The notes beneath the pieces were generated by a model, which was not told the origin of the DNA, did not search any database, and saw nothing but the letters and a program-made list of their open reading frames with translations. A program made the position numbers and the translations under genes. DNA of 29,361 nucleotides from NCBI GenBank assembly GCA_964415045.1, contig CAYPZL010000058.1, forward strand, positions 1-29,361. The letters are read 5' to 3'. Positions 1 through 7,860 of this stretch are shown here, piece after piece; position 1 is the first letter of the stretch; each line of letters begins with the position of its first letter. Source of the DNA: CAYPZL01 sp964415045 (GTDB lineage: Bacteria; Planctomycetota; Phycisphaerae; Sedimentisphaerales; Anaerobacaceae).

Positions 1-39
1 ATCCTGTTCCCCACGCCCCAGACCAATCGAAAAAGTCAG

Positions 40-1974
40 TCAACTTGAGTATATATGAAAATTGTCGAAAGCAACCCGGGATTCGGCGTAGAGAACGACT
101 CTGGCTTCATCGGACGCTTGTGCCAACTCCAGGCTGGGTCTGCCGTACCCACACACACGAAGGACTGCATCATCGCCAAGCGGCTTCAGAAGACTGGCGC
201 TCGCATGTGGTACTTGAGCAGACGCGACAAGCAAGGCACGTATGAGGTTAGCAGAGGCGTCAGGAAACCTCCTGAGCAATCGAGCGGCGATGTGCGCGAC
301 TTTTGGCGCTGCATAGGACGTGCCAGCATCCGTTGAGAAGAGCCGCTGAAGATAGCGTCTGTTTGTGGAGACAACGGAACACTCGGCTATGTTACGGACA
401 CTCTGGATTTGCCCGTCATATACTTGGTTTCCGCCGATCTCACACAACTCCGGCTTTATCGATCCTCCCAGCCCCAGTCCTGATCGCGTAAATGGCGAAG
501 GTCCATCTTGTTCTGCGATGGGTCGAAACGCGACACTGTTGCCCGCTGATCCCGTCGGGATGTTGGCTGAATGAGCCAGCGCCCCAACCGTCAGAACGAT
601 AAGCCCCGTAGCTGGTTCGATGATTCGTGCGGCATCATCCAAGAGATATCGAGGGTAGTTCTGCAAGCAGGCGTCTGGCGAACCATCTGCGTTGGCATTG
701 TGATTGAGATTGCCAGCGGAGACAATAATGACAACATCAAGCTCTCTGGCCAGAGTATCGAGGATCGAGGCCCAAGGACTGACCTTCCCCCCCTGATATG
801 GGAGGCGTGGGTCTCCGATTGATATGTTGAAGACCCGACAGTTATACGTATCCGGTGCCTGGAAGTACTCAATGGCCTGCCGCATCTGCGTGGTGATTAG
901 ACTGTCGTCATCAAACAGACAGTCACTGTTGAGTACTCGCGCACTGTAGAGCCTGAGCGTGGGCACAAAAGACCCGCTGCGAATGCACTCTTCCACGTCC
1001 CCGTACAGGGCAAGTCCAGATACCATTGTGCCATGGCCATGGCCGTCTGAAGCATCCCCCCACGATTGCGGGATGCTTGTTGCCTCTCCGATGGCGGGGC
1101 TCAGAAGTGGATGGCCTGCTGTCAAACCGGTGTCAAGGACCGCCACTCCGGGAGCAGCATCGTCGGGAAATGGCACGTTCGGGAGATCCTCCATCCCGAC
1201 CTGGAGAAGTTCGCTGACAGTGAGAGCGGGCGTAGGTGGCAGGTCAACCATGGCGACATACTCTATTCCCAGAATCCTCTTAATCAGTAAGCCTGTGGCC
1301 TTCGCTCGGAGAAGAACCATGCTCTCGCCAACATACTCATCTGTGACTCGCCCGTTCTCTGTCTGTATGAAGGTTCGAAGTGCCTCAAGCCGGTTGCGGT
1401 TCATCTGATCACTGCCGAAATCCCAGAGCTCGATGTCAACTGTGTATTGAGATCTGTCAAGGAAGCCATCTGGCTCCTGGAGTCCCTCCCTCCTAAACAG
1501 GCGTCCGATGCGGTCCTTGGGTTCGACTTCAGCAATGTCATCGATACAGGCGAAGATCCCAGTATAAGGCGCGCTCCTCTGATCCGGGTCTGTTGGGCCC
1601 TGTTGGTATTCGGACAATCGGCTTCTGAATGCTGAAAGCTCTTCATCAGATGAGAACAGAACAAGAGTCTTGTTCTCGTCGATGCTCAAGAGGACCAAGC
1701 CAGACCTCTCCCATGTTTCTTCATCGATGGTGGCATGGGGGTCGAGGCGTATGCGGAGGATGAGGCTCGGATCTATTCCTGCGGGTCTGGATCGCCTTCG
1801 GAATTGAGTCAGTACGTCATCGACCTGTCTGGTCAACAATCGGCCGTGAGGTCCATACGGTCTTGATGGTGGCGTGCCAAATCCTCGCTTCTTCTTTCTG
1901 GGCAGATCATAGTCTGCACGTGGTAGCGGCAGATGTTGCAGGTTTGGCATAGTCTTCTGTTGCCTCCCATACAT
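40..1974 (-). CDS. ietS: Subtilisin-like (S8) serine protease, IetS-like defence protease
   Basis: This 644-residue protein carries the full S8 catalytic set: Asp281 in VLDTGL, His314 in GHGTMVSG, the oxyanion Asn422 in VSAGN and Ser553 in GTSYAAPK. About 270 residues precede the catalytic domain, and a basic stretch PRKKKRGFG lies near the N terminus. I see no signal peptide, so it is probably cytoplasmic. It follows an AAA+ ATPase gene with only 6 nt between them, the two-gene arrangement of the IetAS antiphage module (family knowledge). ATG at 1974 has GAGGGC directly before it, too close for an ideal ribosome site; Met9 (ATG at 1950, MPNLQHLP) is a credible alternative start. The protein ends about 90 residues after the catalytic Ser. 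From memory, related proteases often run further, so C-terminal truncation near the window edge is possible. Family call is firm; the defence role is inferred from the pairing. Confidence 0.85.
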   Translation of the reverse strand: MYGRQQKTMPNLQHLPLPRADYDLPRKKKRGFGTPPSRPYGPHGRLLTRQVDDVLTQFRRRSRPAGIDPSLILRIRLDPHATIDEETWERSGLVLLSIDENKTLVLFSSDEELSAFRSRLSEYQQGPTDPDQRSAPYTGIFACIDDIAEVEPKDRIGRLFRREGLQEPDGFLDRSQYTVDIELWDFGSDQMNRNRLEALRTFIQTENGRVTDEYVGESMVLLRAKATGLLIKRILGIEYVAMVDLPPTPALTVSELLQVGMEDLPNVPFPDDAAPGVAVLDTGLTAGHPLLSPAIGEATSIPQSWGDASDGHGHGTMVSGLALYGDVEECIRSGSFVPTLRLYSARVLNSDCLFDDDSLITTQMRQAIEYFQAPDTYNCRVFNISIGDPRLPYQGGKVSPWASILDTLARELDVVIIVSAGNLNHNANADGSPDACLQNYPRYLLDDAARIIEPATGLIVLTVGALAHSANIPTGSAGNSVAFRPIAEQDGPSPFTRSGLGLGGSIKPELCEIGGNQVYDGQIQSVRNIAECSVVSTNRRYLQRLFSTDAGTSYAAPKVAHIAARLLRRFPDASANLIRALLVASAQVPHASASLLKPLGDDAVLRVCGYGRPSLELAQASDEARVVLYAESRVAFDNFHIYSS

Positions 1975-1980
1975 GCCCTC

Positions 1981-2997
1981 TTAGGGCTCTCCGCGATTCG
2001 CTGCATCTCTTGCGATGGCTATGCGCTTCTTCTGCCGTTTGAGTGCCTGCTCAAACAGCTCTTGATCGATCAGATCCTTATCGCCGAGAATGGCCGCCTT
2101 CACTGCATCAAAGCATATATGCTCGATGTCGGCGTGGCTCAGCCCTCGGAGTTTCGTTGGTGCGGTCCTGTGGTCCACGCCATTGTGCGGGAAGTTCTTC
2201 AGCTTCATAGATAGAAGACGACGGATTTCACGCACGGACGGTCGAGGAAAGAGCAACACTTCATCGAATCGACGCCACAATGCAGGATCAAGAAGCTGTT
2301 CATGGTTCGTAGCTGCAATTACAATGCTTGGAGCGGTGAAGTTATCCAGCAACTGGAGAAAGCTATTCACAACACGCTTCAACTCGCCGTGTTCCGTAGT
2401 GTCGTCACGAGCCTTTCCGATTGCGTCAAATTCATCAAAGAGAATCACCCATCGGTCGGCGGCCGCATAATCGAAAACCTTTCGGAGATTAGCAGCCGTT
2501 TCTCCCAGATACGATGAGACAATGGCATCGAATCGCGTATACAGCACAGGCAGCCCCAACTCAGATGCAATCACCTCAGAACAGAGCGTCTTGCCGCATC
2601 CTGGTGGGCCACAAAACAGGAGCTTTGTGGCAGGTCGCATCCCGTGGACCCGCAGGAGTTCCGATTTGCGATATTGCAGAAGAACCCCCTCGACAACCGC
2701 CTTGCCCTCATCGGTCAGCAGAATATCATCCATTCTGTGTTCGGGGTGGCGGATGTCAAGAAGCAGCGTCTGACGCTCCTGGTCCTTGGGGGGCAAGCTA
2801 CCGTTGCCAGGGGACAGTGGTTTCTGCGAGAGTGTCGGAACGTTGTCTTCGAGTATGCGGAGCAGATCCTTGGCCAGTCTGTGGTTCTTCTTTCGTTCCT
2901 CTTCGGCAATCACTTCCATAACGGCCGAACGAAACTCGTCATTATTTCCACGGCGGTGACTTAGGATCAGCTTTCGAATCAATTCACCACGTGCCAT
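1981..2997 (-). CDS. ietA: AAA+ ATPase, IetA-like partner of the S8 protease
   Basis: A 338-residue AAA+ protein. Walker A is GPPGCGKT (residues 130-137), Walker B is VILFDEFDA (184-192, Asp188/Glu189), sensor 1 is AATN (Asn231) and a likely arginine finger lies in WRRFD (242-243). The N-terminal 90 residues are charged and helical and may bind a partner. It has no membrane segment. It is the first gene of a two-gene unit with the S8 protease, whose start lies 6 nt beyond this stop. In the described IetAS system both the ATPase and the protease are needed for phage protection; here that role is inferred from gene pairing. ATG at 2997 is the natural start. The local GC content is lower than in the secretion operon, consistent with horizontal acquisition. 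Confidence 0.85.
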   Translation of the reverse strand: MARGELIRKLILSHRRGNNDEFRSAVMEVIAEEERKKNHRLAKDLLRILEDNVPTLSQKPLSPGNGSLPPKDQERQTLLLDIRHPEHRMDDILLTDEGKAVVEGVLLQYRKSELLRVHGMRPATKLLFCGPPGCGKTLCSEVIASELGLPVLYTRFDAIVSSYLGETAANLRKVFDYAAADRWVILFDEFDAIGKARDDTTEHGELKRVVNSFLQLLDNFTAPSIVIAATNHEQLLDPALWRRFDEVLLFPRPSVREIRRLLSMKLKNFPHNGVDHRTAPTKLRGLSHADIEHICFDAVKAAILGDKDLIDQELFEQALKRQKKRIAIARDAANRGEP

Positions 2998-3016
2998 TGC
3001 TTATGCACCTATTAAG

Positions 3017-3054
3017 GTGTCCAAGGAAAGGTAATAGTGAGCAACCTTGGACAC
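3017..3054. promoter_or_regulatory. 10-bp inverted repeat upstream of the ATPase gene
   Basis: GTGTCCAAGG at 3017-3026 is exactly inverted as CCTTGGACAC at 3045-3054, with an 18-nt AT-richer spacer. It lies about 20 nt upstream of the ATPase start on the minus strand, so it could be an operator or a leader hairpin. A leftover end of an insertion sequence is an alternative. I found no convincing -35/-10 pair around it. Confidence 0.4.
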
Positions 3055-3258
3055 TTCATGCCATTGAAAACGCGCCGGGTCCTGCACCCGTTGCTCTAAA
3101 ACGGCATTAGAACGCCAATTAGTAACGATGTAAAGCCAGTAGCAGAGCGAGACGAAGAGGCTAGGCTTTTTATTTTGTTGTTTTTCGTCTTCTCCAATTC
3201 CCTTTCCTTCGGTTGGCTTGCTTGGGTTCGCCGGTCAGGGCCCGATCCGTCCGGGTCG

Positions 3259-3277
3259 GGCAAGGCCGGATCTTGCC
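3259..3277 (+). repeat. Hairpin GGCAAG/CTTGCC followed by TCTTTATT
   Basis: A 6-bp perfect stem with a 7-nt loop is followed by a T-rich tail, so it resembles a weak intrinsic terminator on the plus strand. No plus-strand gene lies upstream, so a repeat-family palindrome is the better reading. Confidence 0.3.
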
Positions 3278-3329
3278 TCTTTATTGGCGTAATCATCGCA
3301 TCAACGACTCGCTGCCGCACACGATCCGC

Positions 3330-3345
3330 ATGGGCTAAAGCCCAT
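3330..3345. repeat. Palindromic intergenic repeat ATGGGC-TAAA-GCCCAT
   Basis: A perfect 6-bp stem with a TAAA loop. From general experience this type of element (ATGGGCTTTAGCCCAT on the other strand) recurs between genes in planctomycete-like genomes; recurrence was not tested here. Confidence 0.45.
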
Positions 3346-3585
3346 CCTACTTGTTGCACTGTTTCCGGCCGTCGGTTCCACGCCGGCGGCTTTGTCCCGT
3401 TGCGATTGTCATTCTACCATCCCGACGTGGGGATTGCACGCGAGAATCCGTGCCCCGTGGCTCGTGATCCGTGGCAGCGGAGATTGCTTCGCTGCTCGCA
3501 ATGACAAGATCGAATCCGCGTAAATCTGTGCCTGAAAATGGTTTACCTCGCCTGGTCTTCACGCGTGGGTTGAGAACCCATTAGA

Positions 3586-3615
3586 ATTGACTATCGATGA
3601 TTGACTATTGACTAT
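3586..3615 (+). repeat. Three direct copies of ATTGACTAT
   Basis: The 9-mer ATTGACTAT occurs at 3586-3594, 3600-3608 and 3607-3615; the last two overlap by 2 nt. It is probably a short tandem or dispersed intergenic repeat. No function is visible. Confidence 0.5.
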
Positions 3616-3658
3616 TTCTTCGCGGGCTGGGGCGGGAGAATCGCCCATGCACCCACCC

Positions 3659-3700
3659 ACTCATCTACTCTTCTACCCATCTGCCCATCTACTCATGTAC
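3659..3700 (+). repeat. CATCTACTC/CCCATCT repeat, inverted copy at 16431-16464
   Basis: A pyrimidine-rich repeat built from CTCATCTACTC and CCCATCTG units. Its reverse complement recurs at 16431-16464 with two mismatches over the first 24 nt and one 8-nt unit fewer. The two copies bracket the secretion operon in opposite orientation. Confidence 0.55.
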
Positions 3701-3779
3701 TGAAGAAGTAACGAGGTGTTCGATACGCTATTAGCCAGGGACGCCGCCGATCCGTCGGTGCGGTCGCTCGCGGATGTTG

Positions 3780-5027
3780 TCAATCGACGACCTGTTTCCA
3801 GGAGCCGGGGGAGACGATCATGCGCTCGACGCAGGTGTAGCCTTCCGGCGGGGTGGCGTAGAGGTCGGGGTCGTGGGTGATGGAGTTGAAGCCCTCGCAA
3901 GTGACGGCGCCTTGACAAATGATGACGCCGACCACGCGCGCGGTATCCTGCAGGTCGAGAGCGCCTGTGACGTGAATCAGGCCGCGGATTTCGTTCGGGT
4001 ACTCGTCGAGCATATCGTCGTCCCACACGTCTTCATACGACGCGCCGAAGGGATTGAAATTCGTGGCCTGCGCGGACTCCGACAAGGACAACGTCCCGCT
4101 CCTGAACTTCAGCTCCGCATTGCCGTTGACGATGAGGACGGGGCAATCCGATCGGTAGGGGTGCAGCAGTACGGCGTTGTCGAGCGTGAGCGTGTTGCCG
4201 CCGGTGTCAACGATGAGCGTTCCGTGGATGCGCGAGTTCCGGATCAGCACGGCCTGGCCGTGTGTATCGAGAAAGTACATCCCGTTCGGGTCGGGGGTGC
4301 CCCAGGGATTGCTGCCGGGACTCAAAACCTGTTTGTCGATGGTGCCGGTATAGGGAATCACGGTCGCCCTGCCGACGTAGTCGGAGACCACCGTGGCCTC
4401 GGGCATTTGTTTAGGGTCGGCGGGAACGGTCAGTGTTCCCGTGATGGTCCCGGTTTGTGCCACGGTGCCCGCTTCGGCGTCGCCGGTGATGGTGCCGGCA
4501 TTGTCCAGCGTAGTGTTGGTGGAAAGCGCGGCACCAGAGACAGTGATACTCTTGCCTGAGACAACGGTGACCGTACCGGCGGCGTGCAGACAGGAATTCA
4601 ACGCCTCCAAGGGCTTGATGACGGCGACAAGGGTGACCTGGGTCTTGTGACGGGCGATGCCCTTCGTACCGGTGCCCGTGAGAATCAGCGGCTGGTATTC
4701 CGAGTCGGTCAAATCGCCGTCCTGGGGGTCGATGCCTTCGAGCGTGAAGGTGGCGTCACCGAGGTGTTTGTCGGAGAGCCAGAAGCCGTTGGTCCAATTG
4801 TCGCGCCAGTTCGGATCCTGTGTCACGAAGAGCAGGCCCAGCTCGACGGCCGAGACGGCGCAGTTCCTCGCCTCGGCGCAGTCCTGGGCCCGCAGCGCGG
4901 ATCGCGTCTGGATGCGAACCGCCGCCAGAGCCGCCAGGCCGATGACCGTGACCAGAACGGACGAGGCCAGTACGTGCAGGTAGACGCTGCCGCTGCATTT
5001 CCGTCGCTTCGCTCGATGGGCCGACAT
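3780..5027 (-). CDS. PilX/GspK-like secretion-operon protein with a repetitive beta-type C-terminal region
   Basis: This 415-residue protein is the last gene of the secretion operon. A basic N terminus is followed by one membrane helix (about residues 17-40) and an Ala/Arg/Gln-rich helix (RIQTRSALRAQDCAEARNC), the usual start of PilX/GspK-type minor pilins. No standard G|FxxxE processing site is visible. Residues about 50-140 resemble the body of planctomycete relatives as I remember them. From about 145 on, Thr/Gly/Val-rich segments such as GTITGTLTV suggest a beta-solenoid or similar stack, consistent with a surface-exposed tip or passenger part. GAGGAGACCCGGAG precedes the ATG at 5027, 15 nt after the preceding pseudopilin. 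It could fill the GspK position, but sequence alone does not prove this. Family placement is moderate; exact role unknown. Confidence 0.65.
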   Translation of the reverse strand: MSAHRAKRRKCSGSVYLHVLASSVLVTVIGLAALAAVRIQTRSALRAQDCAEARNCAVSAVELGLLFVTQDPNWRDNWTNGFWLSDKHLGDATFTLEGIDPQDGDLTDSEYQPLILTGTGTKGIARHKTQVTLVAVIKPLEALNSCLHAAGTVTVVSGKSITVSGAALSTNTTLDNAGTITGDAEAGTVAQTGTITGTLTVPADPKQMPEATVVSDYVGRATVIPYTGTIDKQVLSPGSNPWGTPDPNGMYFLDTHGQAVLIRNSRIHGTLIVDTGGNTLTLDNAVLLHPYRSDCPVLIVNGNAELKFRSGTLSLSESAQATNFNPFGASYEDVWDDDMLDEYPNEIRGLIHVTGALDLQDTARVVGVIICQGAVTCEGFNSITHDPDLYATPPEGYTCVERMIVSPGSWKQVVD

Positions 5028-5042
5028 CTCCGGGTCTCCTCG

Positions 5043-5564
5043 TTACTGGTGGTGTGTCCGTACGGCCACTAGTGTCGCCAGCGTGGCGTTGTTATAGCTG
5101 GCCGTCACGGTGATGCGCTTTGCCCGGGTTTCCGACGCCTTGACTACAGCCGGGTCGTGCGGGTGGATCCAGACCACCGCAACCGTTCGCGTCCACCCCG
5201 ACACGTTGGCCAGGGGCGTCCCGTCTTTGGCGACGGGAGGAGCCGCCGACCAGCCATGGTAATCGTCTACGTCATCGAAATCCGCTCTCGTGGCAGCGGC
5301 TTCGCCGGCCTCGAGGCCGAACACGGGCGATCCGTTGGGGTCCTCGTAGCTCTGGCGAAGGACCTCAGCCAGGAGCGACTCGGCCAACTGCCGGCCTTCA
5401 ACGGCCACGACCGTTTGTTGCTGGATGCGTCGGGAAGCCCCCACGGTGTTCAACGCCGCAACGAACATGATGGCGACGATGATGGTCGAAATCACCGCCT
5501 CGACGATCGTAAAGGCCCTGCGACGCGAAAGCCTTTTCATCATGGGCGCGGTCGGGGCACTCAT
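5043..5564 (-). CDS. Minor pseudopilin, GspI-like
   Basis: A 173-residue type IV pilin-like protein. Its leader MKRLSRRRA is followed by FTIVEAVISTIIVAIM, a class III (prepilin) signal with Glu at mature position 5 and an N-terminal hydrophobic helix. The residue before the cut is Ala17 rather than the usual Gly. I chose ATG at 5564 because it gives an ATGA overlap with the preceding gene's stop and has GGAGGTGA upstream. The open frame extends further upstream to 5825, but that part overlaps the previous gene and looks non-coding. Mature sequence RQLAESLLAEVLRQ is typical of the GspI/PilV group. It presumably joins the pseudopilus tip with the neighbouring GspJ- and GspK-like proteins. Confidence 0.75.
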   Translation of the reverse strand: MSAPTAPMMKRLSRRRAFTIVEAVISTIIVAIMFVAALNTVGASRRIQQQTVVAVEGRQLAESLLAEVLRQSYEDPNGSPVFGLEAGEAAATRADFDDVDDYHGWSAAPPVAKDGTPLANVSGWTRTVAVVWIHPHDPAVVKASETRAKRITVTASYNNATLATLVAVRTHHQ

Positions 5565-6649
5565 GGAGTCACCTCCGGGCGGTTGAGCGTTCGCGCGCTC
5601 GTATGGACGATGGACTGCTCGTCGTCTGTCGTCTTCAGCTCGATGTTCGCGAGCCTGAGGTAGTACGTATTCTGTATCTGCGTGACCGGGGCCGTCACTG
5701 TGCCGAAGACCTGGTAGAGCAGGGATTGATTGGCTACCGAAGACCAGGAGGCGCCTTGATCCGTGGATTGGAGAAGATGACTGTCGGCCGTGGTGATTCC
5801 GGCGCTCTGGCCCTGCAGATCGCACGCATCCTTATCCGCGACCCACTCCACCAGAAGACAGAGCCCCTGGGTCGGAGCCAGTTCACCAGCGTTGGAACAA
5901 CTCAGCTCCTGCGTCAGGTAGTCCTTTGTCAAGGTCGATTCCAGAAGCGTTGTCTCCTCCAGGACCGTGCCGCTCGGCTGGTGCGCGACCGTGGCCAACT
6001 GCAACTGGACTTTGGATTCTCCCTTAACCGGCGCGTGCGTTTTGGCGAAGAACTGGACTCGCGTGACCTTCCAGGTGATCGCGTCGGGCGGCAGGGAAGG
6101 GAGGAAGTATTGCCCGTACGAAGCGGAACTACTGATCGTATAGTCCGCCAGATTCTGGGTGGAGCTGTGCTCGATCAGCAGGGTCTCGGCGCTCTCATTG
6201 ACCACCGTGATCTCGTTGCTGATCGTTTCGAGGTCGTACGAGAGAGCGAAATCCTGAACGGAGCCGAGCATCTCGACGACGGCGCCGGCGTTGTATTGTC
6301 GCGTGAGGGGATCGCCGGGGGTCCCGGACCAGGCGTAGCGGATGGTCTCGGGCACGTCGTCGTTGGTGCGGTCGGCGACGGTGAACTCGATCGCGGTGGC
6401 GCTGTTTTCGTTGACGGCCACGGCGTACTGGAGTTCGGTGGCGATTTGTTGGAGGGCCCGGCCGGCGGTGATGGCGGCGGCCGCCGGGTTGGCCGCGTCG
6501 GGCATCGCGCGTCCCGCGATAATCATCGCCGAGCCGACGCCCAGCATGATTACCGACATAACCGCGACCGCGACGACCATCTCGATCAGCGTGAAGCCGC
6601 GCCGCACGCACCTGCGAATCCGCTCGCCTTGTCGCTTTTCCGGGATCAT
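5561..6649 (-). CDS. Minor pseudopilin, GspJ/PilW-like
   Basis: A 362-residue prepilin-like protein. The leader ends RRG18 and is followed by FTLIEMVVAVAVMSVIMLGV, with Glu at mature position 5 and a hydrophobic helix. It is longer than a classic GspJ (about 200 residues). The extra length is a globular, beta-rich, Thr/Ser-rich region, and the C terminus contains YYLRLANIELKTTDDEQ. Start ATG at 6649 forms an ATGA overlap with the stop of the upstream pseudopilin, and its own stop overlaps the GspI-like start in the same way, so translation is coupled. GspJ-like by position and leader; the globular part is not enough to be sure of the subtype. Confidence 0.7.
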   Translation of the reverse strand: MIPEKRQGERIRRCVRRGFTLIEMVVAVAVMSVIMLGVGSAMIIAGRAMPDAANPAAAAITAGRALQQIATELQYAVAVNENSATAIEFTVADRTNDDVPETIRYAWSGTPGDPLTRQYNAGAVVEMLGSVQDFALSYDLETISNEITVVNESAETLLIEHSSTQNLADYTISSSASYGQYFLPSLPPDAITWKVTRVQFFAKTHAPVKGESKVQLQLATVAHQPSGTVLEETTLLESTLTKDYLTQELSCSNAGELAPTQGLCLLVEWVADKDACDLQGQSAGITTADSHLLQSTDQGASWSSVANQSLLYQVFGTVTAPVTQIQNTYYLRLANIELKTTDDEQSIVHTSARTLNRPEVTP

Positions 6650-7116
6650 TGGATTGTCACCTGGCCCGTTTCACCGTCGACGACGATGGTTCTCTGCTCG
6701 GCCCCCACGGCCACGACGACGGCGCCCCCGCTGTTAGGCGTGCCCCATCCGTCGAAGACGATCTGGCCGCTGCCGCCGAAGTCGGCCGAGACGAGCTGCG
6801 CGTCGTACGGCTCGTCCGTCAGGTCCACGATGTAGTTGCCGGGCGCGCCGTCGAAGGAGACAACGCTGCTGAGCTCATATGTCTCCGTCCCGGCCGAGAA
6901 CGCCACCGTGCGAGAGGCCGACGCGGTTCGCGCGCAGGACTGCGCCTGGCGCAAATCGGCCGCCACGCGCCGCGCCGCGAGGTCGGCCTGGTGGCGGAAC
7001 ATGGCGCGGCTGTAAAGAGGCACGGCGATGCTCGCGAACGTCAGTGTGATCGCCAGCACGAGGACCACCTCAAGCAGACTGAACCCTCGGGTTGTCTCCG
7101 TCGCGCGGCTCATCAT
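6646..7116 (-). CDS. Pseudopilin, GspH-like
   Basis: A 156-residue prepilin. The leader ends TTRG11 and is followed by FSLLEVVLVLAITLTFASIAV with Glu at mature position 5. The following segment (RRVAADLRQAQSCARTASASRTVAF) matches the GspH/FimT style, and the C terminus is a compact beta region ending in GETGQVTIQ. Two adjacent ATG codons (7116 and 7113) could start it, with GAGGT a few bases upstream. It lies downstream of gspG after a 155-nt gap and overlaps the GspJ-like gene by 4 nt. In type II systems GspH is a minor pseudopilin near the tip. Confidence 0.78.
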   Translation of the reverse strand: MMSRATETTRGFSLLEVVLVLAITLTFASIAVPLYSRAMFRHQADLAARRVAADLRQAQSCARTASASRTVAFSAGTETYELSSVVSFDGAPGNYIVDLTDEPYDAQLVSADFGGSGQIVFDGWGTPNSGGAVVVAVGAEQRTIVVDGETGQVTIQ

Positions 7117-7237
7117 GCCTGACCTCGGAGTGCGTCTCCATTGTGATGGAATGCAGATCGGGCCGCTGCGGTGGGTTTAGCAGCAGCCCGAATCAAGTTC
7201 GTTGGGGCCCGTTCGGCGCCGGGCCGTGGACAGCCAA

Positions 7238-7267
7238 GTGCGGCCCGCCGGAGGGCGAGTCCCGCAC
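7238..7267 (-). terminator. Hairpin just after gspG (partial terminator or RNA stabiliser)
   Basis: Read on the minus strand, GTGCGG and CCGCAC form an outer stem, and CGCC/GGCG an inner stem with a CTCC loop. It begins 5 nt after the gspG stop. There is no T-run, so a full intrinsic terminator is unlikely; an RNA-stabilising or attenuating hairpin fits better. Confidence 0.4.
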
Positions 7268-7271
7268 CCGC

Positions 7272-7745
7272 TCAATAGGTCGAGTACAGGTTGTTGGCGT
7301 CGTCCACCTCAGTCGTGGTATTGGCCCGAATGTCTCCGGTCGCCTCCGTGTAGATCCAGCCGATATCCGCCCCGTCCAACGCCGCGATGCCGGTGGCGCC
7401 TTTTCGCGCGCCCACGGGCAGCGGCGGAACGCTGCGCAAATACGGGCCGTAAATGTGCGTGCTCGTCTTGGATGCACTCACGGCTCCGGAAACGTCCGTG
7501 TATTGCGTCAATTCGTTTACGATGCCGGCTGCCGTCGGGAAGCTGCCTCCGTGCTCGGCCGAAAACAGGTCAATGGCGTTACGCAGGACCGCCAGATCGC
7601 CTTGCAGGGCCGCATCATTAGCGCCCTTCGAACCCCGGCTCATCCGGGGAATGCCGATCGCCGCCAGGATGGCAATGATCGCCACGACGATCACGACTTC
7701 GAGCAAACTGAACCCACCTCTGGTTGTGCTTCTACGCGTGCTCAT
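7272..7745 (-). CDS. gspG: Major pseudopilin, GspG
   Basis: A 157-residue major pseudopilin. The leader MSTRRSTTRGG is followed by FSLLEVVIVVAIIAILAAIG with Glu at mature position 5; processing after Gly11 and N-methylation by a prepilin peptidase are expected. The mature part has a GspG-style body: ALQGDLAVLRNAIDLFSAEHGG, then GSFPTA and a C-terminal loop ending DIGWIYTEATGDIRANTT. The ATG at 7745 has a strong ribosome site (TAGGAGAG). This gene stands apart in the operon: a 145-nt gap lies before it and a 155-nt gap after it, each with a hairpin near the adjoining stop codon. That suggests separate control or higher expression, as expected for the subunit needed in most copies. Confidence 0.88.
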   Translation of the reverse strand: MSTRRSTTRGGFSLLEVVIVVAIIAILAAIGIPRMSRGSKGANDAALQGDLAVLRNAIDLFSAEHGGSFPTAAGIVNELTQYTDVSGAVSASKTSTHIYGPYLRSVPPLPVGARKGATGIAALDGADIGWIYTEATGDIRANTTTEVDDANNLYSTY

Positions 7746-7833
7746 ACATACTCTCCTACCAAATCCACCAATCTCTCCTCCGAAACGGTGTTCGTTTCAG
7801 AGATATCGGCAAAACAGGAGCGGCTATTAAGTA

Positions 7834-7860
7834 ATTCTACGCAACAACTATCTGAAACAA
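7834..7860 (-). promoter_or_regulatory. Possible internal promoter upstream of gspG
   Basis: On the minus strand TTGTTT (7855-7860) and TAGAAT (7834-7839) are separated by 15 nt inside an AT-rich patch that stands out in a GC-rich operon. The short spacing makes it a weak candidate. Confidence 0.25.

Larger units (their letters stand above)
2998..3779. other. Gene-free stretch made of dispersed repeats and palindromes
   Basis: I see no credible gene here. After the inverted repeat at 3017-3054 come a small palindrome (CGGGT/ACCCG, 3076-3090), a T-rich tract (about 3168-3200), GCCCGATCC/GGGTCGGGC (3240-3261), a GGCAAG/CTTGCC hairpin (3259-3277), ATGGGC-TAAA-GCCCAT (3330-3345), a sequence around 3481-3510 of the kind dispersed in many such genomes, three copies of ATTGACTAT (3586-3615) and a CATCTACTC-type repeat (3659-3700). 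The stretch separates the defence pair from the 3' end of the secretion operon. No clear terminator for that operon was found. Confidence 0.6.

Noticed and set aside
3240..3277. Intrinsic terminator for a plus-strand gene
   Set aside because: The hairpin has a T-rich tail, but no plus-strand gene lies upstream; it fits a dispersed palindrome better.
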